Source of the DNA: Gemmataceae bacterium
GTDB taxonomy: Bacteria; Planctomycetota; Planctomycetia; Gemmatales; Gemmataceae
NCBI GenBank assembly: GCA_022842245.1
Contig: JALHPZ010000017.1
Span: forward strand, 60,744-124,743
Direction: 5' to 3'
DNA length: 64,000 nt
This document shows, one piece after another, positions 9,218 to 17,513 of this stretch; the stretch's first letter is position 1; the number at the start of each line of letters is the position of its first letter. A program made the position numbers and the translations under genes. The notes below the pieces were generated by a model, which worked only from the letters and a program-made list of their open reading frames with translations, had not been told where the DNA came from and ran no database searches.

Positions 9218-9753
9218 ATGGAAGTCTGGCGATCCACAACCATCTGCGCCATCCGGACTTCCGCCGGGGCCGCCATGGCCGGCGATGGGCAAGTGACCCT
9301 CGGCCAGATCGTCATGAAGAACGACGCCAAGAAAGTCCGCAAACTCTACGACGGCAATGTGCTCGCCGGATTCGCCGGTGCCGCCGCCGACGCCTTCTCG
9401 CTGCTCGAACGCTTCGAAGGCAAGCTCCGCGACCATCAAGGCTCCGTCCCCCGCGCCGCGACCGAACTGGCGAAGGAATGGCGCACCGACCGTGTCCTCC
9501 GCCGGCTCGAAGCCATGCTCGTCGTCATGGACCGTGAACACCTGCTGCTCGTCAGCGGCACCGGCGACGTGATCGCCCCGACGGACAACGTCCTCGCCAT
9601 CGGCAGCGGCGGCGCGTACGCCCTCGCCGCCGCCCGGGCCCTCCTCGCCCACACGACGATGACGCCCGGCGAAGTCGCAAAACGCTCGCTCGAGATCGCC
9701 GGCGACATCTGCATCTACACGAACAAAAGCATTGAAATGATGGAGTTGATTTG

Positions 9754-9754
<1 letters not shown>
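9218..9754 (+). CDS. hslV: ATP-dependent protease HslVU, peptidase subunit
   Basis: HslV is the proteasome-beta-like peptidase that forms two hexameric rings capped by the HslU unfoldase. From ATG 9218 the protein has 178 residues. The short propeptide MEVWRS precedes the Thr-Thr pair; T7 should become the N-terminal nucleophile after processing, as in the Bacillus type. Further family signatures are [47 protein letters not shown] and [15 protein letters not shown]. The TGA stop overlaps the ATG of hslU (TGATG), so translation of the two subunits is probably coupled. Confidence 0.96.
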
Positions 9755-11109
<1,355 letters not shown>

Positions 11110-11234
11110 CGGCGCGATCCGCGCTTCGCTACGCACATCGCATAGTGCACGCAAGTGCACTACACTTCTCCAAGTGGGTCCGCCGCCCCCGCGCCACCCC
11201 CCGCCGGACCCACTCACGTTTTCCGGACCCACTC

Positions 11235-12257
11235 ATGCCGATCAACGACCTGCGCCCGATTCCCATGAACGCGCTCGCCGCCGCCGGGCCGCCCCCCGCC
11301 GCCCGCTGGCTCTGGCACGGCTACCTCGCCCCCGGCGACGTCACCCTCCTCACCAGCCTCTGGAAGACCGGCAAGACCACCCTCCTCGCCGGCCTGCTCC
11401 AGCGCCTCGCCGACGGCGAACCGTTCCTCGACCGCTCCGTCGCCCCCGGCCGCGCCTGGATCGTCTCCGAGGAATCGCAAGAACAATGGCGCGAACGCAT
11501 GAGCGTCCAGCCGCTTGGGCCGCACGTCCAGCTCCTCGCCCGGCCCTTCCGCGGCCGGCCCACCGTCGACGAATGGCACCACCTCCTCGACTTCGCCGTC
11601 GGGGCCCGCGCCGCCGGCGAACTCGACCTGTTCATCGTCGATCCGCTCGCTTCCTTCCTGCCGGGCCGCTGCGAGTCGGACGCCGCCTCGCTGCTCGAAG
11701 CCCTGCAGCCGTTGCACCGGCTGACGGCGGCCGGCGCGGCGGTCCTCCTGCTGCACCACCCGCGCAAGCGCGCCTCCGAACCCGGCCAGTCCGCCCGCGG
11801 CTCCGGCGCGCTGCTGGGGTTCGTCGATACCGCCCTCGAACTCACTCGCTACAGCTCGCTGAAGACCGACGCGAACCGCCGCCTGATCCTCGCCCAGTCC
11901 CGCCGGCCCGAAACCCCCGCCCGGCTCGCCTACGAGTGGAACCCGGCCACGGGCGCCTTCCGCACCGTCCCGGACCCGCGCGAGCGGCAGTTCGAGGAGA
12001 ACTGGCAGACGGTGCTGTCCCTGTTGCAGGGGCGACAGTCCGCGGCGACGCATCGGGAGCTGCGCGAGAGTTGGCCGTCGGACGTGGACCGGCCGAGCGA
12101 GACCACGTTTTACGAGTGGCTGAACCTCGCCTTCGCCCGCAAACTGCTCCGCCGCGAGGGCAAGGGCACTCGCATGAGCCCCTGGCGCTACCGGTTGGAG
12201 AACGAGGACGACGCCTACTGGGACCGCGGCGAACTGCCGCCGATCCGCTTGCGGTGA
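11235..12257 (+). CDS. RepA/AAA_25-like RecA-fold ATPase
   Basis: A 340-residue RecA-fold ATPase related to plasmid RepA helicases and AAA_25 proteins. A phosphate loop of unusual form, TSLWKTGKTTLL, lies at about residues 36-47 (the first glycine of the standard loop is missing), and the Walker B is LFIVDPLASF. LLLHHPRK and GSGALLGFVDTALEL resemble RepA motifs. The C-terminal 90 residues look like a winged-helix domain (HRELRESWP...TTFYEWLNLAFARKLLRREG). Such genes are common in Gemmataceae, often beside mobile or phage-like material. The start is ATG 11235; a longer start at 11145 has poor coding character. The last 174 bases reappear at 14042-14215. Confidence 0.75.
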   Translation: MPINDLRPIPMNALAAAGPPPAARWLWHGYLAPGDVTLLTSLWKTGKTTLLAGLLQRLADGEPFLDRSVAPGRAWIVSEESQEQWRERMSVQPLGPHVQLLARPFRGRPTVDEWHHLLDFAVGARAAGELDLFIVDPLASFLPGRCESDAASLLEALQPLHRLTAAGAAVLLLHHPRKRASEPGQSARGSGALLGFVDTALELTRYSSLKTDANRRLILAQSRRPETPARLAYEWNPATGAFRTVPDPRERQFEENWQTVLSLLQGRQSAATHRELRESWPSDVDRPSETTFYEWLNLAFARKLLRREGKGTRMSPWRYRLENEDDAYWDRGELPPIRLR

Positions 12258-12284
12258 GGGGGAAAGCATCCTAATTGAGTTCGG

Positions 12285-13029
12285 CCCGGAGGGGACCGCC
12301 GGCTGTCGCCACGGGTGAAACCCGTGGAGGTGATGGCTCCGGTCTTCGGCCCCGGAAGGGGGCCGCCGCCTGTCGCCACGGTTGAAACCCGTGGAGGTGA
12401 TGGCTCCGGTCTTCGGCTCCGGTCTTCGGCTCCGGTCTTCGGCCCCGGATGGGGCCGCCGCCTGTCGCCACGGGTGAATCCCGTGCAGGCGATGGCTCCG
12501 GTCTTCGGCCCCGGATGGGGCCGCGGACTGTAGCCACGGGTGGAGCGAAGCGGAACCCGTGGAAGAATCGGACGGGAAACTCGCCCCGGCAGGGGCGAAG
12601 GGACCTCCGCGGCTCCTCTGCCCCTCACGGGGCAGGGCTGGGAGCATCGCGTCCACGGGTTGCGCTCCGCCCGGCCTTCGGCCGGCTACGCTCCACCCGT
12701 GGCTACAACCCCCGGCCCCGTCCGGGGCCAAGAGTGGGTCGCACCGTGCGGAGTTTGATTGAGATATCCGTGGTTCATTTGGAAAGCGCACAAGAACTCG
12801 CGAGGATGTAAGTCTTCGGCCCCGGATGGGGGCCGCCGCCTGTCGCCACGGGTGAATCCCGTGCAGGCGATGGCTCCGGTCTTCGGCTCCGGTCTTCGGC
12901 CCCGGATGGGGGCCGCCGCCTGTCGCCACGGGTGAATCCCGTGCAGGCGATGGCTCCGGTCTTCGGCCCCGGATGGGGCCGCCGGCTGTAGCCACGGGTG
13001 AAACCCGTGGGTACGATGCTCCCCATCAC
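12285..13029. repeat. Left field of REP-like palindromic repeats
   Basis: No gene is visible here. The stretch is built from tandem units of 66-67 bases (for example 12437-12502, next from 12503; another set from 12814). Each unit holds two hairpins: GGCCCCGGATGGGGCC and CCACGGGTGAAACCCGTGG or a close variant. Between units lie one or two copies of CTTCGGCTCCGGT. The second hairpin occurs at 12309, 12376, 12468, 12534 (longer loop), 12653 (nested 34-base loop), 12846, 12926 and 12992. The unequal numbers of subunits point to slippage or recombination. Open frames through here are by-products of the repeat. Confidence 0.85.
12581..12755. mobile_element. Transposase-less derivative of the REP-associated element
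   Basis: This stretch begins with hairpin TCGCCCCGGCAGGGGCGA (12581-12598), the same hairpin that precedes the transposase start at 13030-13047. After only about 20 bases come CTGCCCCTCACGGGGCAG (12618-12635), the long nested CCACGGG hairpin (12653-12702) and a GGCCCCG/CGGGGCC palindrome. These are in the same order as downstream of the transposase (13538-13679). It therefore reads as the two ends of the element joined without the gene. Confidence 0.6.
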
Positions 13030-13059
13030 TCGCCCCGGCAGGGGCGAAGGAGCATCTCC

Positions 13060-13512
13060 ATGCCCGGCACCTACTCGCAAATTCTCCTGCACGTCGTCTT
13101 CTCAACCAAGCGCCGAGAACGCTGGATCACGCCACAGATCGCCGATCGCCTCTATCCTTTCATCGGCGGCATCGTGCGAGCCGAACGCGGCACCCTTTAC
13201 GACATCGGCGGCATCGAAGACCACGTCCATCTCTACTTGCGTTGGCGGTCCGACGGGGCGATTTCCGACCTGATGCGAACCGTGAAATCGCGGTCGTCGA
13301 AGTGGATTCACGAATCGTTCCCGGCCCTTGGTGCGTTCGCCTGGCAGGAGGGCTACGCGGTCTTCACGGTCAGCCAATCGCAGGAGGAGGGCGTGAAGAA
13401 ATACATCGCCGACCAGCACGAGCACCATCGAAAGGAAGATTTCATGGCGGAGTTGTTGCGACTGTTGCGGAAGCACGAGATCGAGTTCGACGAGCGGTAC
13501 GTGTTCGATTGA
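13060..13512 (+). CDS. REP-associated tyrosine transposase (IS200/Y1 family)
   Basis: A 150-residue Y1 (HUH) transposase. It has the family start PGTYSQILLHVVFSTK, the metal-binding HUH motif as HVH (residues 55-57, in IEDHVHLYL), the nucleophile tyrosine in KKYIADQHEHH (Y115), and KSRSSKWIHE in between. Such enzymes cut single-stranded DNA at hairpins, and RAYT members are thought to spread REP palindromes. The ribosome site GAAGGAG lies 7 bases before ATG 13060, directly after a GC hairpin (13030-13047). Palindromes flank the gene on both sides, as expected for a RAYT with its own repeats. All catalytic residues are present, so it may be active. Confidence 0.9.
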   Translation: MPGTYSQILLHVVFSTKRRERWITPQIADRLYPFIGGIVRAERGTLYDIGGIEDHVHLYLRWRSDGAISDLMRTVKSRSSKWIHESFPALGAFAWQEGYAVFTVSQSQEEGVKKYIADQHEHHRKEDFMAELLRLLRKHEIEFDERYVFD

Positions 13513-13520
13513 AGGTTGGC

Positions 13521-14030
13521 GTTTGGCGATTGTTCCTCTGCCCCTCCGGGGCAGGGTTGGGGGTTGTGATGTCTTCCACGGGTTGCGCTTCGCCCGGCCT
13601 TCGGCGGGCTGCGCTCCACCCGTGGCTACACCCCACGGCCCCATCCGGGGCCAAGAATTGGTCGCACAGAGCGGAAGCTGGGAAAGGAATCCTCGATCGG
13701 ATCGGACTAGGTTGGGAACTTGAGAGGATGCGAACTCGCCGGGGAGCTTCGGTCTCGGTTTTCAGCCCTGGTGTGGCTGCCGTCTTGGTTTTTCGGCCCC
13801 GGAGGGGGCCGGGGCGTGTCGCCACGGGTGGAGCGAAGCGGAACCCGTGGTCCGTTGGCCCACGCGAAATCGGGACCTGCCCCGGAGGGGCAGTCGTCAT
13901 GATCTTCGGCCCCGGAGGGGGCCGGGGCGTGTCGCCACGGGTGGAGCGAAGCGGAACCCGTGGTTCGTTGGCCGACGCGAAATCGAGTTCTGCCCTGGTG
14001 GGGCAGGGCAGGAAAAGGGGACGCAGCTCA
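13521..14030. repeat. Right field of REP-like palindromic repeats
   Basis: No gene is visible here. Hairpin CTGCCCCTCCGGGGCAG (13538-13554) comes first, then the long nested CCACGGG hairpin (13576-13625) and the GGCCCC...GGGGCC palindrome near 13640. Two further units have the 29-base form of the CCACGGGT/ACCCGTGG hairpin (13822-13850 and 13935-13963), each next to GGCCCCGGAGGGGGCC. The last two are near-identical direct repeats about 113 bases apart. Confidence 0.85.
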
Positions 14031-14041
14031 GGATGACAATC

Positions 14042-14215
14042 GTGGACCGGCCGAGCATGACGACGCTCTACCAGTGGCTGAACCACGCCTTCGCCCGCAA
14101 GCTCCTCCGCCGCGAAGGCCAGGGCACGAGCACGAAACCCTGGCGCTACCGCCTCGAAAATGAAGACGACGCCAACTGGGACCGCTGCGAACTGCCGCCG
14201 ATCAGGCTGCCGTGA
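14042..14215 (+). pseudogene. Duplicated 3' fragment of the RepA-like ATPase gene
   Basis: These 174 bases align without gaps to 12084-12257, the end of the ATPase gene. Of the 57 residues from VDRPS onward, 46 are identical, including AFARKLLRREG and PWRYRLENEDDA, and the stop codon is at the same place. The rest of the gene is absent: homology begins abruptly next to the repeat field. A short frame from ATG 14034 would encode about 60 residues, but it is more likely a relic of duplication or recombination across the repeats than a working gene. Confidence 0.8.
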
Positions 14216-14297
14216 GAGGAAGAAGCGGATGAACGGAGATGAAGTGCAATCGCAAGTTCGGCAGTTTGCATTTGTGTAATTATTTTGAATACCAAAA

Positions 14298-15173
14298 CTA
14301 AATTGCACTATCGCTACCGACAGATATAATGGAATCTAATAACCAGCAATCGTGAACATGATGTTTCTCAAGACAATGAAGCAGTATATCTGTATCAGCG
14401 CAACCGCTTTCTTCTATCAGTTCGCCGAGCAATGGCATTTGGGTAAAATCACCATTATTGCGCATCGAAATCGCCAATTGTAGAATTGTCGTGTTGACGA
14501 AAGTATCGATAGATGTTAGCTGTGTATACGGGTTGATAAAAATGTCACGCAATGTATCACAAAAAATTATCGCACACGCGTTCATCATTTTATCGTAAAT
14601 TGACGGATTTCCATGCCCATCGCGCAAGTGCATAAATATCTCCCAAGGTAATTCCCACGGGAGAGTTCGCCTGAGCTGAGGCGGCGGCGGTTCCAACGTA
14701 CTTATCAAGAAGTATCTACCCAGTCGTGTAATAGTATCACATGTGTAATCTGTGATAGCTTGTAGCGAAGGCTCTATAGCAAGGGAGTCGCGGCATATTT
14801 CGATAGCAACTAGATCTTTTTGAATCGCCTTGATGTAATTGCTGATTTCCCATGATTCAAACCAGTCGCCGGAATCAAGTATTGATGCTCTTCGACCTTT
14901 TAATTCTATAATATTTTCTGCCAAGTTAACTAATGCATAATTCAACTCGTGATTTGCATTCGCCATTGCGTTCAAGCTATAATTAGTTAATTGTATCTCG
15001 CGCATAATGGGTAGTAATGTATCGGTCAGCCTCTCCGACATGTTCCATATGTGACGTGTGGCACATACAGCGAAAGCTATTCTTTTTTCAAGTAGTACTT
15101 TCGTTGTGATGCTTGCAAGCAGTAATTCAGGTGATTTAGTTGTTTGCCATTCGACAGAAGATGAAACAGGCAT
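14298..15173 (-). CDS. AT-rich hypothetical protein
   Basis: A 291-residue protein I cannot assign to a function. Its base composition is unlike the surroundings: bases 14521-14580 contain 23 G+C in 60, against clearly over 60% in neighbouring genes. The C-terminal 40 residues (LLGELIEESGCADTDILLHCL...VHDCWLLDSII) resemble the end of the 222-residue protein at 32958 (ADALQDAGCEDAAILDHC...VRGCWVVDLVL), so both share a family ending. The middle is predicted to be mostly helical. No signal peptide or membrane helix is seen. Composition suggests recent acquisition or relaxed selection. Confidence 0.6.
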   Translation of the reverse strand: MPVSSSVEWQTTKSPELLLASITTKVLLEKRIAFAVCATRHIWNMSERLTDTLLPIMREIQLTNYSLNAMANANHELNYALVNLAENIIELKGRRASILDSGDWFESWEISNYIKAIQKDLVAIEICRDSLAIEPSLQAITDYTCDTITRLGRYFLISTLEPPPPQLRRTLPWELPWEIFMHLRDGHGNPSIYDKMMNACAIIFCDTLRDIFINPYTQLTSIDTFVNTTILQLAISMRNNGDFTQMPLLGELIEESGCADTDILLHCLEKHHVHDCWLLDSIISVGSDSAI

Positions 15174-15243
15174 GATCTCTTGCTCAAACGTCGGAAGAAC
15201 ATAGAAACGTAGCTCTTTTCCATCCTATTCCAGCCTGCCTCTC

Positions 15244-15600
15244 ACGCAATCCCCAGTACGTGGCACGCCTCCTGATAGCTGGTCTCCAGCGGGAGCATTA
15301 CGCGGAGGTCGGCGGTGAGCCAGATCGGGAGTTCGGGCAGCGGCAACGCCTCACGCTCCCGCCTCCACCTCCGCTTGCAGCGTCGTCCAGCGGTCTTCGG
15401 CTTCGCCCAACTCGGCGGCCACGGCGGTCAGGTCGTCGTAGAGGCGGTCCAGCGTGCGGGGGGTCGGTGGCGGTCACGTATTGCTCGTTCAGCTGGCGCT
15501 TGCGCTCCTCGAGTTCGGCCACCGTGCGCTCGGCTTGTGCCAGCTCCGCACGCAGGGCGGCGCGGGGACGGCGTAATGACGCGGGGGCGGCAAGGCGGCA
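15244..15600 (-). pseudogene. Frameshifted coiled-coil remnant, ABC-F tail-like
   Basis: On the minus strand three consecutive frames give one sensible protein. LRAELAQAERTVAELEERKR...YVTATDP runs up to a run of six G (15458-15463 on the plus strand). Then, one frame over, comes RTLDRLYDDLTAVAAELG...TLQAEVEA. After a second slip near 15352-15362 comes EALPLPELPIWLTADLRV...EACHVLGIA and a stop at 15244. The helical part resembles the C-terminal coiled coil of ABC-F ATPases, but the last segment does not, so the parent gene is uncertain. Sequencing error at the homopolymer is possible. The rest of 15174-15708 shows nothing else. Confidence 0.4.
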
Positions 15601-15708
15601 CTGGATCGGGGATTCCGGTCGACTCGCCGACTTCCGGCGCGGCGCTCACTCCCCGCACGGCTCCAATTTCGTAGCTTTTCCCCACGAATCCACTCCCGAG
15701 AGCACTCC

Positions 15709-17028
15709 ATGGCCGCCTACTTCCCCGACGTACCCGCCATCCCGTACGAAGGCCCCGACAGCAAGAACCCCCTCGCCTTCCGGCACTACAACCCCAGCGA
15801 AGTCGTCGACGGCAAGACGATGAAGGACCACCTCCGCTTCGCCGTCTGCTACTGGCACACCATCTGCGGCACCGGCAGCGACCCCTTCGGCCCCGGCTGC
15901 GCCGTGCGGCCGTGGGACGACCTCGGCGGCACGCCGCTGGAGGTCGCCCTGCGGCGCGTCGACGTGTTCTTCGAACTCGTCACGAAGCTCGGCGTGCCGT
16001 TCTACTGCTTCCACGATCGCGACGTGGCTCCGGAAGGCAAGGACCTCAAGGAGACGAACGCCAACCTCGACGCCGTCGTGAAGAAGCTGAAGGCGAAGCA
16101 GCAGGAGACCGGCGTGCAGCTGCTCTGGGGCACCGCGAACCTGTTCAGCAACAAGCGGTTCGTCCACGGTGCGAGTACGAGCTGCAACGCCGACGTCTTC
16201 GCCTACGCCGGGGCGCAGGTGAAGAAGGCGCTCGAAGCGACGAAGGAACTCGGCGGTACGAACTACGTCTTCTGGGGCGGCCGCGAAGGCTACCACAACC
16301 TCTACAACACGGACCTGAAGCGAGAGTTCGACCACCTCGCGAAGTTCCTGCACCTCGCGATCGAGTATCGCAACTCGATCAAGCTGGACGCGCAGTTCCT
16401 GATCGAGCCGAAGCCGAAGGAGCCGACGACGCACCAGTACGACAGCGACGCGGCGGCGTGCATGGCCTTCCTGCGGACCTACGGTTTGGAGAAGGAATTC
16501 AAGCTGAACCTGGAGACGAACCACGCGACGCTCGCCGGCCACACGATGTTCCACGAGATGACCTACGCGGCCAGCTACGGCATGCTCGGCAGCATCGACG
16601 CGAACCGCGGCGACGAACTCATCGGCTGGGACACGGACCAGTTCCCGACGAACCTCTACACGACGACGCAGATGATGATGGTGATCCTCGGCGCCGGCGG
16701 CCTCGGCCGCGGGGGGCTGAACTTCGACGCGAAGGTGCGGCGCGAGAGCTTCGAGCCGGTGGACCTGTTCCACGCGCACATCGGAGGGATGGACGCCTTC
16801 GCCCAGGGGCTGAAGATCGCGAGCGCGATCCGCAAGGACGGCGGCCTCGCGAAGTTCGTGAAGGAACGCTACGCGAGCTGGGACACCGGCATCGGCGCCG
16901 ACATCGAGGCCGGCAAGGCCGACTTCGCGAAGCTGGAGGCGTACATGCTGGCGAAGGGCGACGTGGAGAAGAACACCTCCGGCCGGCAGGAGATGCTCGA
17001 GAACTACATCAACCGGTTCATCAAGTAA
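15709..17028 (+). CDS. xylA: Xylose isomerase
   Basis: Converts D-xylose to D-xylulose (and D-glucose to D-fructose) with two divalent metals. The 439 residues match the long class II family. Visible signatures include PLAFRHYNP near the N terminus, [12 protein letters not shown] with the catalytic His-Asp pair, [42 protein letters not shown] with metal-binding residues, [19 protein letters not shown] and [13 protein letters not shown]. It starts at ATG 15709. No xylulokinase or transporter is adjacent, so it is not in a classical xyl operon. Confidence 0.96.
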   Translation: MAAYFPDVPAIPYEGPDSKNPLAFRHYNPSEVVDGKTMKDHLRFAVCYWHTICGTGSDPFGPGCAVRPWDDLGGTPLEVALRRVDVFFELVTKLGVPFYCFHDRDVAPEGKDLKETNANLDAVVKKLKAKQQETGVQLLWGTANLFSNKRFVHGASTSCNADVFAYAGAQVKKALEATKELGGTNYVFWGGREGYHNLYNTDLKREFDHLAKFLHLAIEYRNSIKLDAQFLIEPKPKEPTTHQYDSDAAACMAFLRTYGLEKEFKLNLETNHATLAGHTMFHEMTYAASYGMLGSIDANRGDELIGWDTDQFPTNLYTTTQMMMVILGAGGLGRGGLNFDAKVRRESFEPVDLFHAHIGGMDAFAQGLKIASAIRKDGGLAKFVKERYASWDTGIGADIEAGKADFAKLEAYMLAKGDVEKNTSGRQEMLENYINRFIK

Positions 17029-17037
17029 GAGGAATTG

Positions 17038-17116
17038 GCCACAGATGAACACGGATCAATACAGATCGGAAAGAAATCCTGATTTTGATTTGTGTTCATC
17101 CGTGTTTATCTGTGGC
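17038..17116. repeat. Imperfect palindrome of the CCACAGAT type
   Basis: The left arm begins GCCACAGATGAACACGGAT and the right arm ends TCCGTGTTTATCTGTGGC, with an AT-rich middle. It fills the gap between xylA and the rhodanese gene. A related element with perfect arms is at 38490-38558. Confidence 0.7.
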
Positions 17117-17135
17117 TGATTTCGAGGACTCTTCT

Positions 17136-17513
17136 ATGGGCAAGCAGCACGCGCCGGGGTTCTTGAAGATCGTCGCCGACGCGAAGACGCGCGTGAAGGA
17201 ATGCACGGTGCCGGACGTGCAAGCGCGGCTGGCGGCCGGCGAGAAGCTCACGCTCGTGGACGTGCGCGAGGAGAGCGAGTACGCGGCCGGGCACGTGCCC
17301 GGGGCGATTCACATTGGGAAGGGCGTGATGGAGCGCGACGTCGAAGCGAAGATCCCGGACCCGGCGACGGAGATCATCCTGTACTGCGGTGGCGGATTCC
17401 GCTCCGCACTCGCGGCCGACAACCTCCAGAAGATGGGCTACACGAACGTGATCAGCATGGACGGCGGCTGGCGCGACTGGACCGCGCGCGGCCTGCCCGT
17501 CAGCCGGGAGTAG
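17136..17513 (+). CDS. Rhodanese-like sulfurtransferase
   Basis: A single rhodanese domain of 125 residues. It has VDVREESEYAAGHVPGAIHI (the typical entry motif), an active-site loop YCGGGFRSALAA with the catalytic cysteine, and the closing GGWRDWTARGLPV. It probably carries or transfers sulfur as a persulfide on that cysteine; the partner is unknown. The ATG at 17136 starts MGKQHAPGFLK. A longer frame from 17085 runs into the palindromic repeat and is rejected. Confidence 0.9.
   Translation: MGKQHAPGFLKIVADAKTRVKECTVPDVQARLAAGEKLTLVDVREESEYAAGHVPGAIHIGKGVMERDVEAKIPDPATEIILYCGGGFRSALAADNLQKMGYTNVISMDGGWRDWTARGLPVSRE

Noticed and set aside
11214..12995. 593-codon open frame on the minus strand across the ATPase gene and repeat field
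   Set aside because: It runs antisense to a clear ATPase gene and through tandem repeats (repeated GGPIRGRRPEP-like phrases); it is a by-product of high GC content and repeats.
12285..14030. CRISPR array
   Set aside because: The repeats are themselves palindromic and joined directly in tandem, with no unique spacers of constant length and no cas genes nearby.
13847..14215. 122-residue gene on the plus strand
   Set aside because: The first half translates repeat DNA; only the last 58 codons are gene-derived and they are a duplicated fragment of the ATPase gene.
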